Assembly (NCBI GenBank): GCA_028281785.1
Contig: JANQJG010000005.1
Coordinates: 1 to 33,028, forward strand
Source of the DNA: Rhodospirillales bacterium
GTDB lineage: Bacteria; Pseudomonadota; Alphaproteobacteria; Rhodospirillales; Shumkoniaceae
DNA: 33,028 nucleotides
Direction: 5' to 3'
Position numbers and translations under genes: made by a program
Shown here: one piece after another, positions 8,064 to 15,299 of the stretch
Layout: every line of letters starts with the position of its first letter
Position numbering within the stretch: position 1 is the first letter of the stretch
The notes under the pieces: generated by a model
Databases searched by the model: none
What the model was told of the DNA's origin: nothing
Seen by the model: only the letters and a program-made list of their open reading frames with translations

Positions 8064-8795
8064 TTAGAATGTGAACTGAATATCGAGTCGAAGAAGATCG
8101 CCGCGGAATACTATGTTGGCGAGGTAGATGACGGTATCGCTGCGGTCGACGACGACATTCGTCGCTTCGCCGACCGGGGTTCCGATCAAGGTGCCCAAAT
8201 CCCGGGCCGCCGGATAATCCGCCGCACCGATCGTAAACTCCTGACGGGCACTGGCGATCTCGACCTCGGGCATTGCGTCAAGTATGGGCAGGATGGCGCT
8301 GTTGAGCAATCGCTCCGGATCCTTTTGATAGATGCGGTCGTCGAGGTGGATGTCAGTCACACTGTAGGCGGTGCCCTCGCGACAATGGACGCGGCGGAAA
8401 CTTCGGTATGCGGGCGCCAAATGGCCTTCAGGGACTGAAGAAACCAAGGGATCGGCAGTCTCGGATACCCACAGCACCGCCGGATCCATTCCCTCAAGCG
8501 ACTGAATGAAAGAACGCCATGTGGCGTTGACAACAAAGTTGCGCCGCAGGGTCGAATGATCGTGGACGAAGGTCCCCTTTCCGCGATGGCGCCAAATAAG
8601 TCCCTCCCGCTCTAACCGTTCGGCCGCCTGGCGAACGGTGACCCGCGAGACGCCGAACTCCTCGCCGATCTGCTCAAGTGTGGGCAACTGATGGCCCGGA
8701 GGCCACTCGCCAGTCACGATGCGCCGCCGCATCTTGGACGCCAATTGGACGAAAAGCGGTATGGCATCCCGGTGCAGGAACGTTTCTTCAAGCAT
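8064..8795 (-). CDS. GntR-family regulator, HutC/UTRA subfamily
   Basis: A 243-residue DNA-binding repressor. The N-terminal winged helix (about 12-78) shows PLFVQLASKMRRRIVTGEW, LPTLEQIGEEFGVSRVTVRQAAERLEREGLI and RGKGTFV, the classic GntR pattern. The remainder (about 95-240) is a UTRA ligand-binding domain with the typical ends DIHLDDRIY and VIYLANIVFRGDLLRLDIQF. It is transcribed in the same direction as, and upstream of, tctCBA and the sulfatase. A HutC-type operator lies in the tctC promoter, so it is the probable local repressor. Its effector is unknown and is expected to be the imported solute or its product. Confidence 0.92.
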   Translation of the reverse strand: MLEETFLHRDAIPLFVQLASKMRRRIVTGEWPPGHQLPTLEQIGEEFGVSRVTVRQAAERLEREGLIWRHRGKGTFVHDHSTLRRNFVVNATWRSFIQSLEGMDPAVLWVSETADPLVSSVPEGHLAPAYRSFRRVHCREGTAYSVTDIHLDDRIYQKDPERLLNSAILPILDAMPEVEIASARQEFTIGAADYPAARDLGTLIGTPVGEATNVVVDRSDTVIYLANIVFRGDLLRLDIQFTF

Positions 8796-8817
8796 AAGAT
8801 GTCCTGATCCTCTGCTG

Positions 8818-8841
8818 AAATAAGGATGATAGTACTTATTT
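8818..8841. promoter_or_regulatory. Inverted repeat upstream of gntR, possible autoregulatory site
   Basis: AAATAAG (8818-8824) and CTTATTT (8835-8841) form perfect 7-bp arms 10 nt apart, about 23 bp upstream of the gntR start codon, in an AT-rich stretch. The position suits a promoter/operator, but the half-site differs from the GTATATAC site at the tctC promoter. Confidence 0.35.
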
Positions 8842-9198
8842 TCTATCTATCTTGGCTGCTTTCCAGAGGTCAATCGCCATCGTCCCCGCTGGGATCGAGA
8901 GCGGAAACCGTTATTCCATATGAAACACCGATCGGAACCCGAGGAAGGTCTTTTTTGGCAAATTTGTTGAAGAACTCGGCTCATAGTCGGCGACTGATGC
9001 CTGCCAATGGAAAATCCCTCGCGTGCAACGCGGGCGCGTAGTCTCCAAGAACGGGCATCGCTGCTCGCTCGGATGGCCGCCGCAAACGGCTGAACGCTTG
9101 GGGTCGGCAGGGTTTGAAATGGCGTGGCGGACCGCCCCAAGTTCTCATTTTGCCCTGTTGACATTGAAACAAGGTACACCGGGCAAAGCGGAGGCGCT
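8842..9198. other. Non-coding stretch with no recognisable feature
   Basis: Between the gntR upstream region and the methyltransferase remnant I found no frame with recognisable protein similarity, no strong promoter and no repeat. Base composition is lower in GC than the genes to the right, consistent with eroded sequence. Confidence 0.5.
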
Positions 9199-9429
9199 TT
9201 ACTCTCGGTGAGCTGTTGCAGCTTCCTTGGGCACGCGGGCGGTGAAGGTGGCGCCGGTGCCGACGCCGACATCGAGATGGGATGCGCTGACGTTGCGGTC
9301 GTAGAGCGCGATCAGCTCCCGCGTCGGCACCTTCCAGGCGAAGCGGTTGGAGAAGCCGTGAACGACAAGGTCGTATAGGCGGAGCGTCAGCGGCGTGTAG
9401 ATCGCTTGGCCGGGATCGGTGTCGGACGC
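9199..9429 (-). pseudogene. Internally deleted SAM-dependent methyltransferase remnant
   Basis: The minus-strand frame ending in TAA at 9199-9201 reads SDTDPGQAIYTPLTLRLYD, then a helix with HGFSNRFAWKVPT, then SHLDVGVGTG, which is the SAM-binding motif I. It jumps directly into ATFTARVPK, the C-terminal tail also found in the fragment at 2525-2900. About 120-150 residues of the middle are absent. The join falls at the repeated codons GGC ACC GGC, which occur in both the left fragment's tail and motif I here. There is no start codon: the codon before Ser is GCG, preceded by a TAG stop. This is clearly a decayed gene. Confidence 0.75.
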
Positions 9430-9451
9430 CTATGGCGAGCGGCTTTGCGGC

Positions 9452-9478
9452 TACCCCCACCGGGGGTAACCCTATAAT
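9452..9478 (+). promoter_or_regulatory. Palindrome and -10 box upstream of sat
   Basis: TACCCCC (9452-9458) and GGGGGTA (9462-9468) are perfect arms around ACC, followed 4 nt later by a perfect TATAAT (9473-9478). No good -35 lies at 17 nt; TTGCGG (9445-9450) is 22 nt away. A palindrome just upstream of the -10 box with a poor -35 suits an activator-dependent promoter. The leader to the sat ATG at 9637 would be about 150 nt, with no clear riboswitch fold that I can identify. Confidence 0.45.
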
Positions 9479-9636
9479 CCGTGTGGCCATTCGAGCCCGG
9501 CGATATGTCTCTTAAGAGTAGGTGTGACGAGAAACACATGACGACCGCACATCAGAAGAGTAGAAGATGCGCGTCTGATCCGCCGGTCAACCGGCCGGTC
9601 CTCCATGACACGGAAGCCAATAGCAAGGAACCAGAG

Positions 9637-10812
9637 ATGTCGAAACTCGTCCCGCCCCATGGCGGCGGTGAACTGAAGCCGCTGCTGATTCCCGAAGTCG
9701 AACGCGCCGAGGAGCTGAAGCGGGCCGAAGGTCTGCGCAAGGTTCCGATGACCAGCCGCGAGACCTCGGACGTGCTGATGCTGGCCATGGGCGCCTATAC
9801 GCCGCTCGACGGCTTCATGGGGGCCGCCGACTGGAAGTCGGTTTGCGAGGACATGCAGCTCGCGAACGGCGTCTTCTGGCCGATCCCGATGACGCTGTCG
9901 GCCGAGGGCGACCTGGCCAACGCGATCAATGTCGAGGAAGAGGTGGCGCTGGTCGACGCGGACAGCGGCGAGATCATGGCGGTCATGGAAGTGACCGAGA
10001 AATACGGCATCGACAAGGAGCTGGAATGCGAGCGCGTCTATCGGACGACGGACGGCAAGCATCCCGGCGTGCAGAAGGTGATGGCGCAGGGTGCGGTCAA
10101 CCTGGCCGGCCGCGTCAAGGCCGTGAGCGAGGGGATCTATCCCGAGAAGTATCCGAGCCTTTACCTGCGTCCGGCCGAGAGCCGGACCGTGTTCACTGAG
10201 CGCGGATGGTCGCGGGTGGCCGCCTTCCAGACCCGCAACCCCATGCATCGCAGCCATGAACACCTGGTGAAGATCGCCATCGAGGTGACGGACGGCGTGT
10301 TCATCCATCAGGTGCTGGGCAAGCTGAAGCCCGGCGACATCCCGGCCGAGGTCCGGACCGAGGCGATCCAGGCGATGATCGACAACTATTTCGTGCCGAG
10401 CACGGTCATCCAGGCCGGCTATCCCATCGAGATGCGCTATGGCGGCCCGCGCGAGGCCCTGCTGCACGCGCTGATCCGCCAGAACTTCGGCTGCTCGCAT
10501 CTGATCGTCGGGCGCGACCATGCCGGGGTCGGGGACTATTACGGCCCCTTCGACGCCCAGCACATCTTCGACACGCTGCCGGGCGGCGCGCTCGAAACCC
10601 GGCCGCTGAAGATCGACATTGCGTTCTACTGCCGGCGCTGCGACGGCATGGCCACGGGCAAGACCTGCCCGCATGATCCGTCGGAGCGGGTGGTGATCTC
10701 CGGCACCAGGCAGCGGGAGATGCTGGCGGCCGGCGAGGACATTCCGCCCGAGTTCAGCCGCCCCGAGGTGGTGGAGATCCTGAAGAGGTTCTACGCGGAG
10801 AACAGCGCGTAG
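9637..10812 (+). CDS. sat: Sulfate adenylyltransferase (ATP sulfurylase)
   Basis: A 391-residue homo-oligomeric-type ATP sulfurylase, which interconverts ATP plus sulfate with adenylyl sulfate plus pyrophosphate. The key motifs are [13 protein letters not shown] (about 198-210; nucleotide and sulfate binding) and [12 protein letters not shown] (about 292-303). A cysteine cluster, YCRRC...TCPH (about 331-346), resembles the zinc-binding region of bacterial Sat enzymes. I chose ATG 9637 because AAGGA lies about 8 nt upstream; the frame extends to 9481 without family similarity. No APS kinase domain is fused, and no cysD/N, cysC or APS reductase gene is nearby. It could act in assimilation or in the reverse direction during sulfur oxidation. 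Confidence 0.95.
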   Translation: MSKLVPPHGGGELKPLLIPEVERAEELKRAEGLRKVPMTSRETSDVLMLAMGAYTPLDGFMGAADWKSVCEDMQLANGVFWPIPMTLSAEGDLANAINVEEEVALVDADSGEIMAVMEVTEKYGIDKELECERVYRTTDGKHPGVQKVMAQGAVNLAGRVKAVSEGIYPEKYPSLYLRPAESRTVFTERGWSRVAAFQTRNPMHRSHEHLVKIAIEVTDGVFIHQVLGKLKPGDIPAEVRTEAIQAMIDNYFVPSTVIQAGYPIEMRYGGPREALLHALIRQNFGCSHLIVGRDHAGVGDYYGPFDAQHIFDTLPGGALETRPLKIDIAFYCRRCDGMATGKTCPHDPSERVVISGTRQREMLAAGEDIPPEFSRPEVVEILKRFYAENSA

Positions 10813-10901
10813 CGGATTGTTCAACAACAACCGGTGGTTGACGCGGAACTGCGGCAGATTTCGCAGCTTTCGTAGGCTCAACCAGGTCAACGACCCACTA
10901 T

Positions 10902-10998
10902 CCCCCTCACCCAGCTTCGGCTAGGGCTTGGCCAATGGCCTCGCCAAGCCTTCACAACCCTCTCCCCCCGCCGGGGGGAGAGGGTAGGGTGAGGGGGG
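10902..10998. repeat. Nested palindromic dispersed repeat
   Basis: Outer arms CCCCCTCACCC (10902-10912) and GGGTGAGGGGG (10987-10997) enclose inner arms CCCTCTCCCCCC (10958-10969) and GGGGGGAGAGGG (10973-10984) with a 3-nt loop. A small AGCTTCGGCT hairpin lies near the left arm. The layout matches the element at 32785-32849, so this is a dispersed repeat family. Between convergent sat and the HIT gene it could also act as a bidirectional terminator. Confidence 0.7.
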
Positions 10999-11021
10999 CG
11001 TCGTTGCGCCGAGCTTAAGGG

Positions 11022-11483
11022 TCAGAGGCGATCGACGCCGGGGTCGGTGTGGTGCGCCAGCTCAATGAAATCGCCACGGCCGGCGAGCGGCGCAAGGACG
11101 CGTCGGCGGACCGCCAAGCGGGCCTTGGCGTCGTCATAGGGAGCGAGGCCGCGGCTCCAGACCACGGCCGGCCACGCCTCGTCGCCGGGATCGCGGGCGA
11201 CGATGTGGATATGAAGCTGCTCGGCCTTGTTGCCGATATCGGCGATGTTCAGGCGGAAGGGGCTGAACGCCTCGCGCAGGACAGCGGAGAGCAGCGCCAT
11301 TTCCTCGATCAGCTGAGCGCGCTCGACGGGAGGGAGATCGACGATCTCCTCCACGCCCACGCGGCGCGGAACCAGCAGCAGCCAGGGATAGCGGTGGTCG
11401 TCGAGGAGGAGCACGCGGCTGAGCGGCAGATCGCCGATGGGGACCGTGGCGGTGACCAGCCGCGGGTGAAGAACGAATGTCAT
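11022..11483 (-). CDS. HIT-domain protein
   Basis: A 153-residue protein starting at the ATG 11481-11483, whose bases overlap the tctA stop (ATGA), so it is translationally coupled. The C-terminal signature QLHIHIVARDPGDEAWP (about 100-116) is a HIT-like nucleotide-hydrolase motif in which the first His of HxHxH is Gln. WPAVVWSRG further on is seen in the same subgroup. Family members hydrolyse or transfer nucleoside phosphates, including diadenosine polyphosphates. The protein is cytoplasmic. Its place as the last gene of a TTT operon is unusual, and no link to the transporter can be shown from sequence. Family confidence is high and substrate confidence low. Confidence 0.85.
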   Translation of the reverse strand: MTFVLHPRLVTATVPIGDLPLSRVLLLDDHRYPWLLLVPRRVGVEEIVDLPPVERAQLIEEMALLSAVLREAFSPFRLNIADIGNKAEQLHIHIVARDPGDEAWPAVVWSRGLAPYDDAKARLAVRRRVLAPLAGRGDFIELAHHTDPGVDRL

Positions 11484-12982
11484 GCCGCCCGCCTTTCCCG
11501 GCGGCGTATGCGCAGGTGCTGAATGAGCGGCCAGGACAGCACCAGGCAGGTGAGCCCGACGATGGTCAGCGACAGCGGGCTGCGGAACAGCGACGTCCAG
11601 TCGCCCTGATTGATGAGCAGGGTAAGGCGGTACTGCTGCTCGGCCATGTCGCCGAGAATGAGTCCCAGGATCACCGGCGCAAGGGGATAGCCGGTCCGGG
11701 TCATGACATAGCCGACGAGGCCGAAGCCGAGCATCAGCCAGACCTCGAAGATCGAATTCTCCAGGGTGTAGACCCCGACCACGGCGAGGCAGAGGATCAT
11801 CGGCGCGAGCAGCACCGGCGGCACGCGCAGGATCTGCGCGAACACGCGGAAGGCGAGTTGGCCGCCGAACAGCATGAGAAGGGCGGAGGTCAGCAGCATC
11901 TGAATCATGAAGCCGTAGACCACGTCCGGGTTCTCCCGGAAGAGCTGCGGCCCCGGCTGAAGCCCGTGGACGAGGAGGCCGGCGAGAATGACGGCAGCAA
12001 CACCGCTGCCGGGCACGCCGAGGGTGAGGGCCGGGATCATGGCGGCCGCGTTGTCGGCGTTGTTGCCGCATTCGGCAGCGGCGACGCCCTTGGGGTTGCC
12101 CTTGCCGAAGCTGTCGGGATCGGGATCGACGCGCCGGGTCTCGTTATAGGCGATGAAGGCGGCCATGGAGCCGCCGGTGCCCGGTAGGATGCCGACGAAG
12201 ATGCCGATGATGCCGGAGCGCAGCCAGACGGGCAGGAAATCCCGGATATGGGCGATGATGGAGTCGCCCTCCTGGAGCTTGAGATGGGCCGAGCGCAGGC
12301 CCTGGGCCGCGGCCTGCTCGGCCATGCGGATGGCCGGCGGAAGGGCGTAGAGGCCGGTGAGCACGACGATCAGGTTGAGGCCGTCGAGCAGATGCTTGCT
12401 GTCGAAGGCGAGGCGCTCATGCCCGGTGACGGTGTCGAGCCCGACCATGCTGAGCAGCAGGCCGAAGCAGGCGGCGGCGAGACCCTTGACGGGATCGCGC
12501 CCGAGCAGGACGGCGATCGAGGCGAGGCCGAAAACGGCCACCCAGAAATACTCCGCCGGTCCGAACAGGAGGGTGATGCGCACCAGCGGCGGGGCGATGG
12601 TCATCAGGGCCACGGCGCTGATGGCGCCGCCGATGGCGGAGGACCAGCAGGCGATCTTGAGCGCATAGGCGGCGCGGCCGGCCTGGGCCATGGGCGGGCC
12701 GTCGAAAGTGGTGACGATAGAGGGCGGCGTGCCCGGAATCCGAAGCAATATGGCGGGAATCGAGCCGCCATACATGGCGCCGTTGTAAATCCCGGCCATC
12801 ATACCCAGCGCCACCAGCGGCTCCATGGTGAAGGTCAGCGGAATGAGGATCGCGATGCCCATGGTCGCGGTCAGGCCGGGCAGGGAGCCGATGACCATGC
12901 CGGAGACCGTGCCGACGATGATGGCGACGAGGTTCGGCCATTGCAGAACGACCGGCAGGGCGTGGAGCAGCGGTTCGAACAT
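11480..12982 (-). CDS. tctA: TTT transporter large permease, TctA family (second system)
   Basis: A 500-residue polytopic membrane protein with the TctA hallmarks. They are GSLPGLTATMGIAILIPLTFTM near residue 35, LRIPGTPPSIVTTFDG near 80, GILPGTGGSMAAFIAYNETRR near 260 and MIPALTLGVPGSGVAAVIL near 320. It is only moderately similar to the TctA at 4747-6252, so this is an independent system and not a tandem copy. It begins 3 nt after the tctB stop and its own stop overlaps the HIT-gene start. It is expected to import an unidentified carboxylate, driven by an ion gradient. Confidence 0.93.
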   Translation of the reverse strand: MFEPLLHALPVVLQWPNLVAIIVGTVSGMVIGSLPGLTATMGIAILIPLTFTMEPLVALGMMAGIYNGAMYGGSIPAILLRIPGTPPSIVTTFDGPPMAQAGRAAYALKIACWSSAIGGAISAVALMTIAPPLVRITLLFGPAEYFWVAVFGLASIAVLLGRDPVKGLAAACFGLLLSMVGLDTVTGHERLAFDSKHLLDGLNLIVVLTGLYALPPAIRMAEQAAAQGLRSAHLKLQEGDSIIAHIRDFLPVWLRSGIIGIFVGILPGTGGSMAAFIAYNETRRVDPDPDSFGKGNPKGVAAAECGNNADNAAAMIPALTLGVPGSGVAAVILAGLLVHGLQPGPQLFRENPDVVYGFMIQMLLTSALLMLFGGQLAFRVFAQILRVPPVLLAPMILCLAVVGVYTLENSIFEVWLMLGFGLVGYVMTRTGYPLAPVILGLILGDMAEQQYRLTLLINQGDWTSLFRSPLSLTIVGLTCLVLSWPLIQHLRIRRRERRAA

Positions 12983-12985
12983 GGG

Positions 12986-13510
12986 TCAGACGGGCCCGAT
13001 CATCGTGACGGCCGGCGCCGGGGCGGCGGCCGTCCGCTGCCACAGCTCCTTGGGCAGGGGACGCTCGAAAAGGGCGACGAAGACGAGATAGATGAAAAGC
13101 AGAAAGAGCGCGTAGGTCACGGCGATCATGCGCCATCGCCGGAAGCCGAGGGACACCGTCAACCCAACGAGAAAAAGCGCGCCCGCGCTGAAAAACCCGA
13201 GCGGCTCGACCAACAGAATGAAGGCCGCGAAGCCCGAGAGCGCGATGAGGAAGCGCGGGACATGGCGGAAGAAGGTCCAGGGTTGCCCCTCTTCCTCCGC
13301 CAATCCCGCGGCCCGCGGAAAGAACAGGGCGCGGGCCAGGATCACGGCCGACAGCAGGGCGAACAGGCCAAGGATCATTCCGGGGAAGAACTTGGCCTGC
13401 GCCGGCACCGGCTGCAGGTCCCACCAGGCGAGTCCGCAGGCGAGGAGCACGCCGCAAGGGACCGCGGCCTCGACCCATCGGCGCCGGGCCGAAAGGGGTC
13501 GGGAGGTCAT
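12986..13510 (-). CDS. tctB: TTT transporter small permease, TctB family (second system)
   Basis: A 174-residue membrane protein with helices at roughly residues 15-32, 40-62, 85-110 and 120-155, as expected for TctB. Typical segments are AVPCGVLLACGLAWWDL, FFPGMILGLFALLSAVILARALF, FLIALSGFAAFILLVEPLGFFSAGALFLVGLTV (read as two helices) and a final aromatic helix before FERPLPKELW. ATG 13508-13510 is used. It lies 30 nt after tctC and 3 nt before tctA, so the three are one transcription unit. Confidence 0.9.
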   Translation of the reverse strand: MTSRPLSARRRWVEAAVPCGVLLACGLAWWDLQPVPAQAKFFPGMILGLFALLSAVILARALFFPRAAGLAEEEGQPWTFFRHVPRFLIALSGFAAFILLVEPLGFFSAGALFLVGLTVSLGFRRWRMIAVTYALFLLFIYLVFVALFERPLPKELWQRTAAAPAPAVTMIGPV

Positions 13511-13540
13511 CTCGCGCGCCCTGTCCTCAGGTTGGCCGAC

Positions 13541-14494
13541 CTACTGCTTCCAGGGGTCCTTTTCCCAGGCCTGGGCCAGGTTCTTGTCCGTCGCCTCGAG
13601 GAAGGTGGCGTAGGCGTCCGCCGGCAGATAGTTCAGCGGAACGTCCGCGGCCTTGGCCTTGGCCACATACTCGTCGTCCTCCATGGCCTGGCGGATCGCC
13701 TCGCTAAGCTTGTCGACGATCTCCTTGGGCATGCCGGCGGGACCGGCGATGCCGCGCGAGGAGCCGGTGACGAGATCGATGCCCTGCTCCTTGAAGGTGG
13801 GGATGTCGGCGGCCATGCCGGCGCGCTCGTCCGACATCACGCCGAGGACGCGGATCTGGCCCTCCTCCATGAACTGAACGGCCTCGCCGAGATTGAAGGC
13901 GGCCACCGGGATGTGCCCGCCGAGCAGGGCGGTGCGCAGCGGCGCGGTGCTGCCGAAGGGCACGTGGTTGAACTGGGCGCCGGTCAGGCTCTCGACCTGC
14001 TTGATGGCGAGATGCTCGCTCGAACCGACCGAGCCGCTGGTGCCGATGGGCATGGCCTTCGGGTTGTCCTTACCGAACTGGACGAGGTCGGCGAGGGACT
14101 TGATATCGCTGTCGGCGCGCACGGCGAGGATGCCGGGATCGCTGACCAGATTGGCGATCGGGGTGAAGCTGGCGCGGCTGTAGCGGGTCTCGCGCTCATA
14201 GGAATAGGCGAACATCGCCGGGATGTTGATGAAGCCGATGGTGTAGCCGTCGGGCTTGGACTCGGCCAAGGCGGTAAAGCCGATCTCGCCGCCGGCGCCG
14301 GGCTTGTTGAGGACCGTGATGTCGGCTTCGAGATACTTCTCGATAAAGGGCTCGATGGTGCGCGCGGCGACATCGGTGCCGCCGCCGGGCGAGAAGGCGA
14401 CGATGAGGTCGATGGGCCGCTCGGGATAATCGGCGAGGGCCGTGCCGGCCGCCATCAGCGAGGCGGCGGCGAGGGTAAGGATTTTCCTGGTCAT
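13541..14494 (-). CDS. tctC: TTT substrate-binding protein, TctC/Bug family (second system)
   Basis: A 317-residue periplasmic protein. ATG 14494 is preceded by GGGGAG, and the N-terminus is a clean signal peptide ending near GTALA/DYPERP. Bug-family elements are YPERPIDLIVAFSPGGGTDVAAR, NKPGAGGEIGFTALAESKPDGYTIG, NHVPFGSTAPLRTALLGGHIPVA and IAGPAGMPKEIV. It is the first gene of the tctCBA-HIT operon. The region upstream (14495-14727) holds no further gene that I can identify, and I see no convincing promoter. The ligand is unknown. Confidence 0.92.
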   Translation of the reverse strand: MTRKILTLAAASLMAAGTALADYPERPIDLIVAFSPGGGTDVAARTIEPFIEKYLEADITVLNKPGAGGEIGFTALAESKPDGYTIGFINIPAMFAYSYERETRYSRASFTPIANLVSDPGILAVRADSDIKSLADLVQFGKDNPKAMPIGTSGSVGSSEHLAIKQVESLTGAQFNHVPFGSTAPLRTALLGGHIPVAAFNLGEAVQFMEEGQIRVLGVMSDERAGMAADIPTFKEQGIDLVTGSSRGIAGPAGMPKEIVDKLSEAIRQAMEDDEYVAKAKAADVPLNYLPADAYATFLEATDKNLAQAWEKDPWKQ

Positions 14495-14727
14495 GGCTCG
14501 CTCCCCTGTTGCAGGTTCAGGCCTTTTCATTTGGGAACGCCGTCGGCGGTTGGGTATGCGAAGAGATTGCCCGGCCGCGCCCCCGCGAGAGAGCCGACAT
14601 CATAACGTTGGCGGCGAAGAATCCTAGTAGCTCAATCGGTCGCCTATACGGCCCAAAAGAGCATGAAGCACTACGATCATCCCAATTGGGAGAAGGTCAT
14701 CCCACCTTCCGGTGTGTAGACCTCGGC

Positions 14728-15189
14728 TCACTTCGCATAGGTGACAGGCAACACGGTTGTCGACTTGATCTTCTCCATGGCGAACATGGAGGTCACATCG
14801 GCGAGGCGGACCCGCTCGATGAGCCGCCGATAGACGCTGTCATAGGCGGCGATATCGGGCACCACGGCGCGCAGCAGGTAATCGATCTCGCCGCTCATGC
14901 GGTAGAACTCGACAATCTCCGGAATATCGTCGACGGCCCGCTGGAAATGCTCCAGCCATTCGGCCGAATGCTCGTTGGTGCGGATGGCGACGAAGACAGT
15001 CACCCCGACATTGAGCTTGTCGGGGTCGAGCAATGCCACGCGGCGGGTTATGACGCCCGCCGCCTCAAGCTTCTGGATGCGGCGCCAGCAGGGCGTCGAG
15101 GACAGGCCGACGCGGTCCGCGATCTCGGCTACCGCGAGGGTCGCGTCGGTCTGCAGGAGCGATAGAATCTTACGATCGATGGCATCCAT
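14728..15189 (-). CDS. Lrp/AsnC-family regulator, CyuR-like by context
   Basis: A 153-residue regulator. The N-terminal helix-turn-helix (about 1-60) reads MDAIDRKILSLLQTDATLAVAEIADRVGLSSTPCWRRIQKLEAAGVI. The C-terminal alpha-beta effector/oligomerisation domain (about 65-150) has GEIDYLLRAVVPDIAAYD. I prefer the ATG at 15189 because GAGGTG lies 9 nt upstream; GTG 15201 is an alternative. It diverges from an L-cysteine desulfidase gene across 110 bp. In enterobacteria the Lrp-type CyuR (DecR) activates the desulfidase operon in response to cysteine, so the same pairing is likely here. Confidence 0.9.
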   Translation of the reverse strand: MDAIDRKILSLLQTDATLAVAEIADRVGLSSTPCWRRIQKLEAAGVITRRVALLDPDKLNVGVTVFVAIRTNEHSAEWLEHFQRAVDDIPEIVEFYRMSGEIDYLLRAVVPDIAAYDSVYRRLIERVRLADVTSMFAMEKIKSTTVLPVTYAK

Positions 15190-15211
15190 GAGAATTGTCA
15201 CCTCAATTCCT

Positions 15212-15228
15212 GGATATATGGAGTATAT
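15212..15228. promoter_or_regulatory. AT-rich candidate Lrp-type site between regulator and cyuA
   Basis: Two related octamers, GGATATAT (15212-15219) and GAGTATAT (15221-15228), lie 9 bp apart in the 110-bp divergent intergenic region. They could be half-sites for the Lrp-family protein or part of the cyuA promoter. No convincing -35/-10 pair was found. Confidence 0.3.
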
Positions 15229-15299
15229 GATTTTTCAGAATGGCGAATACGGAGTGACAAGGCAAACAAATTCCCGCGACGGCGTGATAGATCATCCCT

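Noticed and set aside
2525..9429. The sulfatase-TTT island as a transposon or integrative element
   Set aside because: No transposase, integrase, tRNA target or terminal inverted repeats were found; only the split methyltransferase points to insertion.
9481..9636. N-terminal extension of ATP sulfurylase by 52 residues
   Set aside because: No similarity to Sat, no ribosome site at 9481, and it would start within a few bases of the -10 box; ATG 9637 has a good ribosome site.
9485..9636. Possible riboswitch in the sat leader
   Set aside because: Only a small CCGGT/ACCGG pairing was found; it matches no riboswitch consensus I know.
12248..14605. 785-codon plus-strand open frame across the second TTT operon
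   Set aside because: It is rich in Gly, Arg, Asp and His and lies antisense to three clear transporter genes, so it is a GC-bias artefact.
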